64,000 bases of DNA, from positions 2,664,501-2,728,500 of the forward strand of contig NZ_CP096255.1 in NCBI RefSeq assembly GCF_011516635.5, written 5' to 3'. Below the pieces are notes generated by a model that saw nothing but the letters and a program-made list of their open reading frames with translations, did no database searches and had not been told where the DNA came from. The position numbers and the translations under genes are program-made. This document shows positions 62,602 through 64,000 of the stretch, one piece after another. The DNA comes from Bradyrhizobium barranii subsp. apii (lineage in GTDB: Bacteria > Pseudomonadota > Alphaproteobacteria > Rhizobiales > Xanthobacteraceae). Within the stretch, counting starts at the first letter, position 1. Each line of letters starts with the position of its first letter.

Positions 62602-63768
62602 TTAATCTTCAGGCGGCCACGGTTCCGGCAGTTCAAGGATGTCGGCGAGCCGCGTCCCTTCTACGGGTGCGAACTCGCCTTCCTCGTTCAACTTCCAGCC
62701 CGGAAGTGGGAGTACTTCGTCCGGTAACGGGTGCGCCGCCCAAGGGTGTCGCATGATGAGTGGCTGCCATCGATCCTCTCGCAAGTCCCAGAGGTGCGGG
62801 CGCGGCAGAAGAATGGCGGCGCTCACGTTCGGATGGCGAGGACTGTCGGGACGGCCCCAGTAGCCGTTGTTGCGTCTCTTGTCTTCCGTCTCAATGGCTC
62901 CATCAGCAAAGGTACGGAACTCAGTGTAAACCGTGCCGTGAACGGCTTCGATAAAGTTGTCGGCGTTAGAGTCCCCTCCTGCTAGCTCGCCCTTGCAGTC
63001 GACGACAACGACGACATAGGGGTGAGCAAAGTCTCCGTATCGACTTCCTTTCTTTTTAAGCGCTGCGCGGATTTCCTCCTCCGCCTGCACCTGACGAGCG
63101 TCACCCATCGCGCTCCCGATCGAACGCTTGACGGGGATGTCCTTTTTAAAACCACCGACCAAGGTGAGTTCGATCTGCCAGTCGTCAGCCACGAACGTCT
63201 TGGCAGGCATGATTTCTGGGTCTTCCTGGGCGTTCTCGGCCGACCACTTCTCGATCTCTGCACATAGATTGTTCAGGTTCGGACTGCTGGCTCCGCGAGC
63301 AATCGCATCATAGCTCAATCTGAACCCGGCGGGCAGCTTGACTTTGTCGATCGCGTTGTAGATCGCCGCTTCGCGATTACTCATTCCAACAGCTTCGAGC
63401 GTTGGGCCGAACGTCGTGACCTCAACATAGGCGACGGGAGCGCCGTCTTGGGTTTTCACCAAAAAATCCGGCTTGCGGGTCGGATGCGGGCAGTCGGGGT
63501 GAATTTCGATCTGATAACCAAGCTTCGACAACGCGGCGTGGAGCGTCAATTCAGCGAGCGCAGCTTGATAGTGGGCGCTGTCGCTATCCTTCATTCGGGC
63601 GACCATCTCGGCCTGCTCTGCTTCCGGTAGCCCCGCGATCCAGCCGTTGACCAACTGGCGGTAGGTTTCCATCGAATGCCAAGCGCACGAATCGTAAAAC
63701 GCGAAGTCGGCTTCGCCCTGCTTTTTCGGTTCCTGCCGTGTTCGCTCCTTGTCTTCGAACAGCTTCAT
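62602..63768 (-). CDS. hypothetical protein with PD-(D/E)XK-like core
   Basis: The product has 388 residues from ATG 63768 (a TTG at 63786 is in frame). E73 in ALAELTLHAALSKLGYQIEI, P100-D101 in RKPDFLVKTQDG and E116-V-T118 in VAYVEVTTFG give the E...PD...ExK layout with Thr in place of Lys. The rest includes a YVVVVVDCKGELAGGD strand and a NGYWGRPDSPRHPNVSAAIL segment, both unassigned. Without the Lys it may be inactive as a nuclease or use another residue. It lies in the same accessory region and strand as the 461-aa PD-(D/E)XK protein. Confidence 0.6.
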   Translation of the reverse strand: MKLFEDKERTRQEPKKQGEADFAFYDSCAWHSMETYRQLVNGWIAGLPEAEQAEMVARMKDSDSAHYQAALAELTLHAALSKLGYQIEIHPDCPHPTRKPDFLVKTQDGAPVAYVEVTTFGPTLEAVGMSNREAAIYNAIDKVKLPAGFRLSYDAIARGASSPNLNNLCAEIEKWSAENAQEDPEIMPAKTFVADDWQIELTLVGGFKKDIPVKRSIGSAMGDARQVQAEEEIRAALKKKGSRYGDFAHPYVVVVVDCKGELAGGDSNADNFIEAVHGTVYTEFRTFADGAIETEDKRRNNGYWGRPDSPRHPNVSAAILLPRPHLWDLREDRWQPLIMRHPWAAHPLPDEVLPLPGWKLNEEGEFAPVEGTRLADILELPEPWPPED

Positions 63769-64000
63769 GATCAGACCGTTTTCCAAGCTGGGCGTTCATC
63801 ATATTAAGATGCCGAATAGCCAAAAGCAGTGGGAAGAAAGCACTTGCGCCAGACGTCTTCGTGCGTCTTTGGCAGTACGGACAGATGCCTCCACAACTCG
63901 AAAACGTCTCGCAAAGTGCTTTGCTGTTTCGTCCGGATGAAACCGGACGGCAGTGCTGCAGGCAATCTTCATGAAAACCGGGCTATCCGGTCTCGATAAA
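63769..64000. other. right-edge intergenic stretch
   Basis: This is the region upstream of the minus-strand gene ending at 62602, so its promoter should lie here. No gene or recognised repeat is visible up to the window edge. Confidence 0.4.

Overview
The window is high-GC, alphaproteobacterial DNA that reads as a Bradyrhizobium-type chromosome. The evidence is codon bias, dense short palindromic repeats of the rhizobial kind, several small conserved proteins, and families typical of that genus (DUF1800/DUF1501 pair, SemiSWEET, RlpA-like proteins, expanded ABC substrate-binding proteins). The genus is inferred from style and was not checked by search.

Layout. 1-6.9 kb: the tail of a VHL-beta-domain protein, a serine hydrolase carrying a PDZ domain, a DUF1800/DUF1501 pair, an RlpA-like lipoprotein and small genes. 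7.0-8.5 kb: an intact IS701-family element. 8.7-16.4 kb: two hypothetical genes, a Baeyer-Villiger-type monooxygenase fused to an alpha/beta hydrolase, an IS630 element, a carboxylesterase homologue without its serine nucleophile, and a LigB/DODA-type dioxygenase. 16.4-18.6 kb: a lower-GC patch with an HpnG-like phosphorylase facing a nucleoside deaminase. 18.7-21.8 kb: SemiSWEET and glgC-glgA.

22.1-31.5 kb: an organosulfur uptake and desulfurisation cluster. It has one SsuA-type binding protein on the minus strand and a divergent run of overlapping genes: binding protein, permease, ATPase, acyl-CoA-dehydrogenase-like oxidoreductase, SsuD-like monooxygenase and a third binding protein. 31.6-33.2 kb: a second RlpA-like protein and a Gfo/Idh/MocA oxidoreductase. 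33.4-36.1 kb: a branched-chain ABC binding-protein gene split by an IS110/IS1111-type element whose own transposase is frameshifted. 37.5-43.4 kb: a Liv-type operon with a fused LivG-LivF ATPase and a paralogous binding protein at each end. 43.7-56.5 kb: a D-amino-acid-oxidase-like enzyme, an animal-type haem peroxidase, an SMP-30 protein, leuA behind a leucine-rich leader peptide, a very large frameshifted beta-helix exoprotein, an orphan TRAP binding protein and a Spy-like protein.

56.7-64 kb: tRNA-Lys(CTT) followed by a degenerate tyrosine integrase, a frameshifted excisionase-like gene, a tRNA-like remnant, another small helix-turn-helix protein, two PD-(D/E)XK-type nuclease-like proteins and an HExxH mini-protease gene. 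This looks like the start of an eroding integrative island that continues past the right edge.

The observations I rate highest are: short matches between the 3' non-coding part of the IS1111-type element and both sides of its own insertion site (a candidate bridge RNA/seekRNA); mobile and repeat elements abutting TAG stop codons; the catalytic-site substitutions in the carboxylesterase, monooxygenase and integrase; and the leuA leader.
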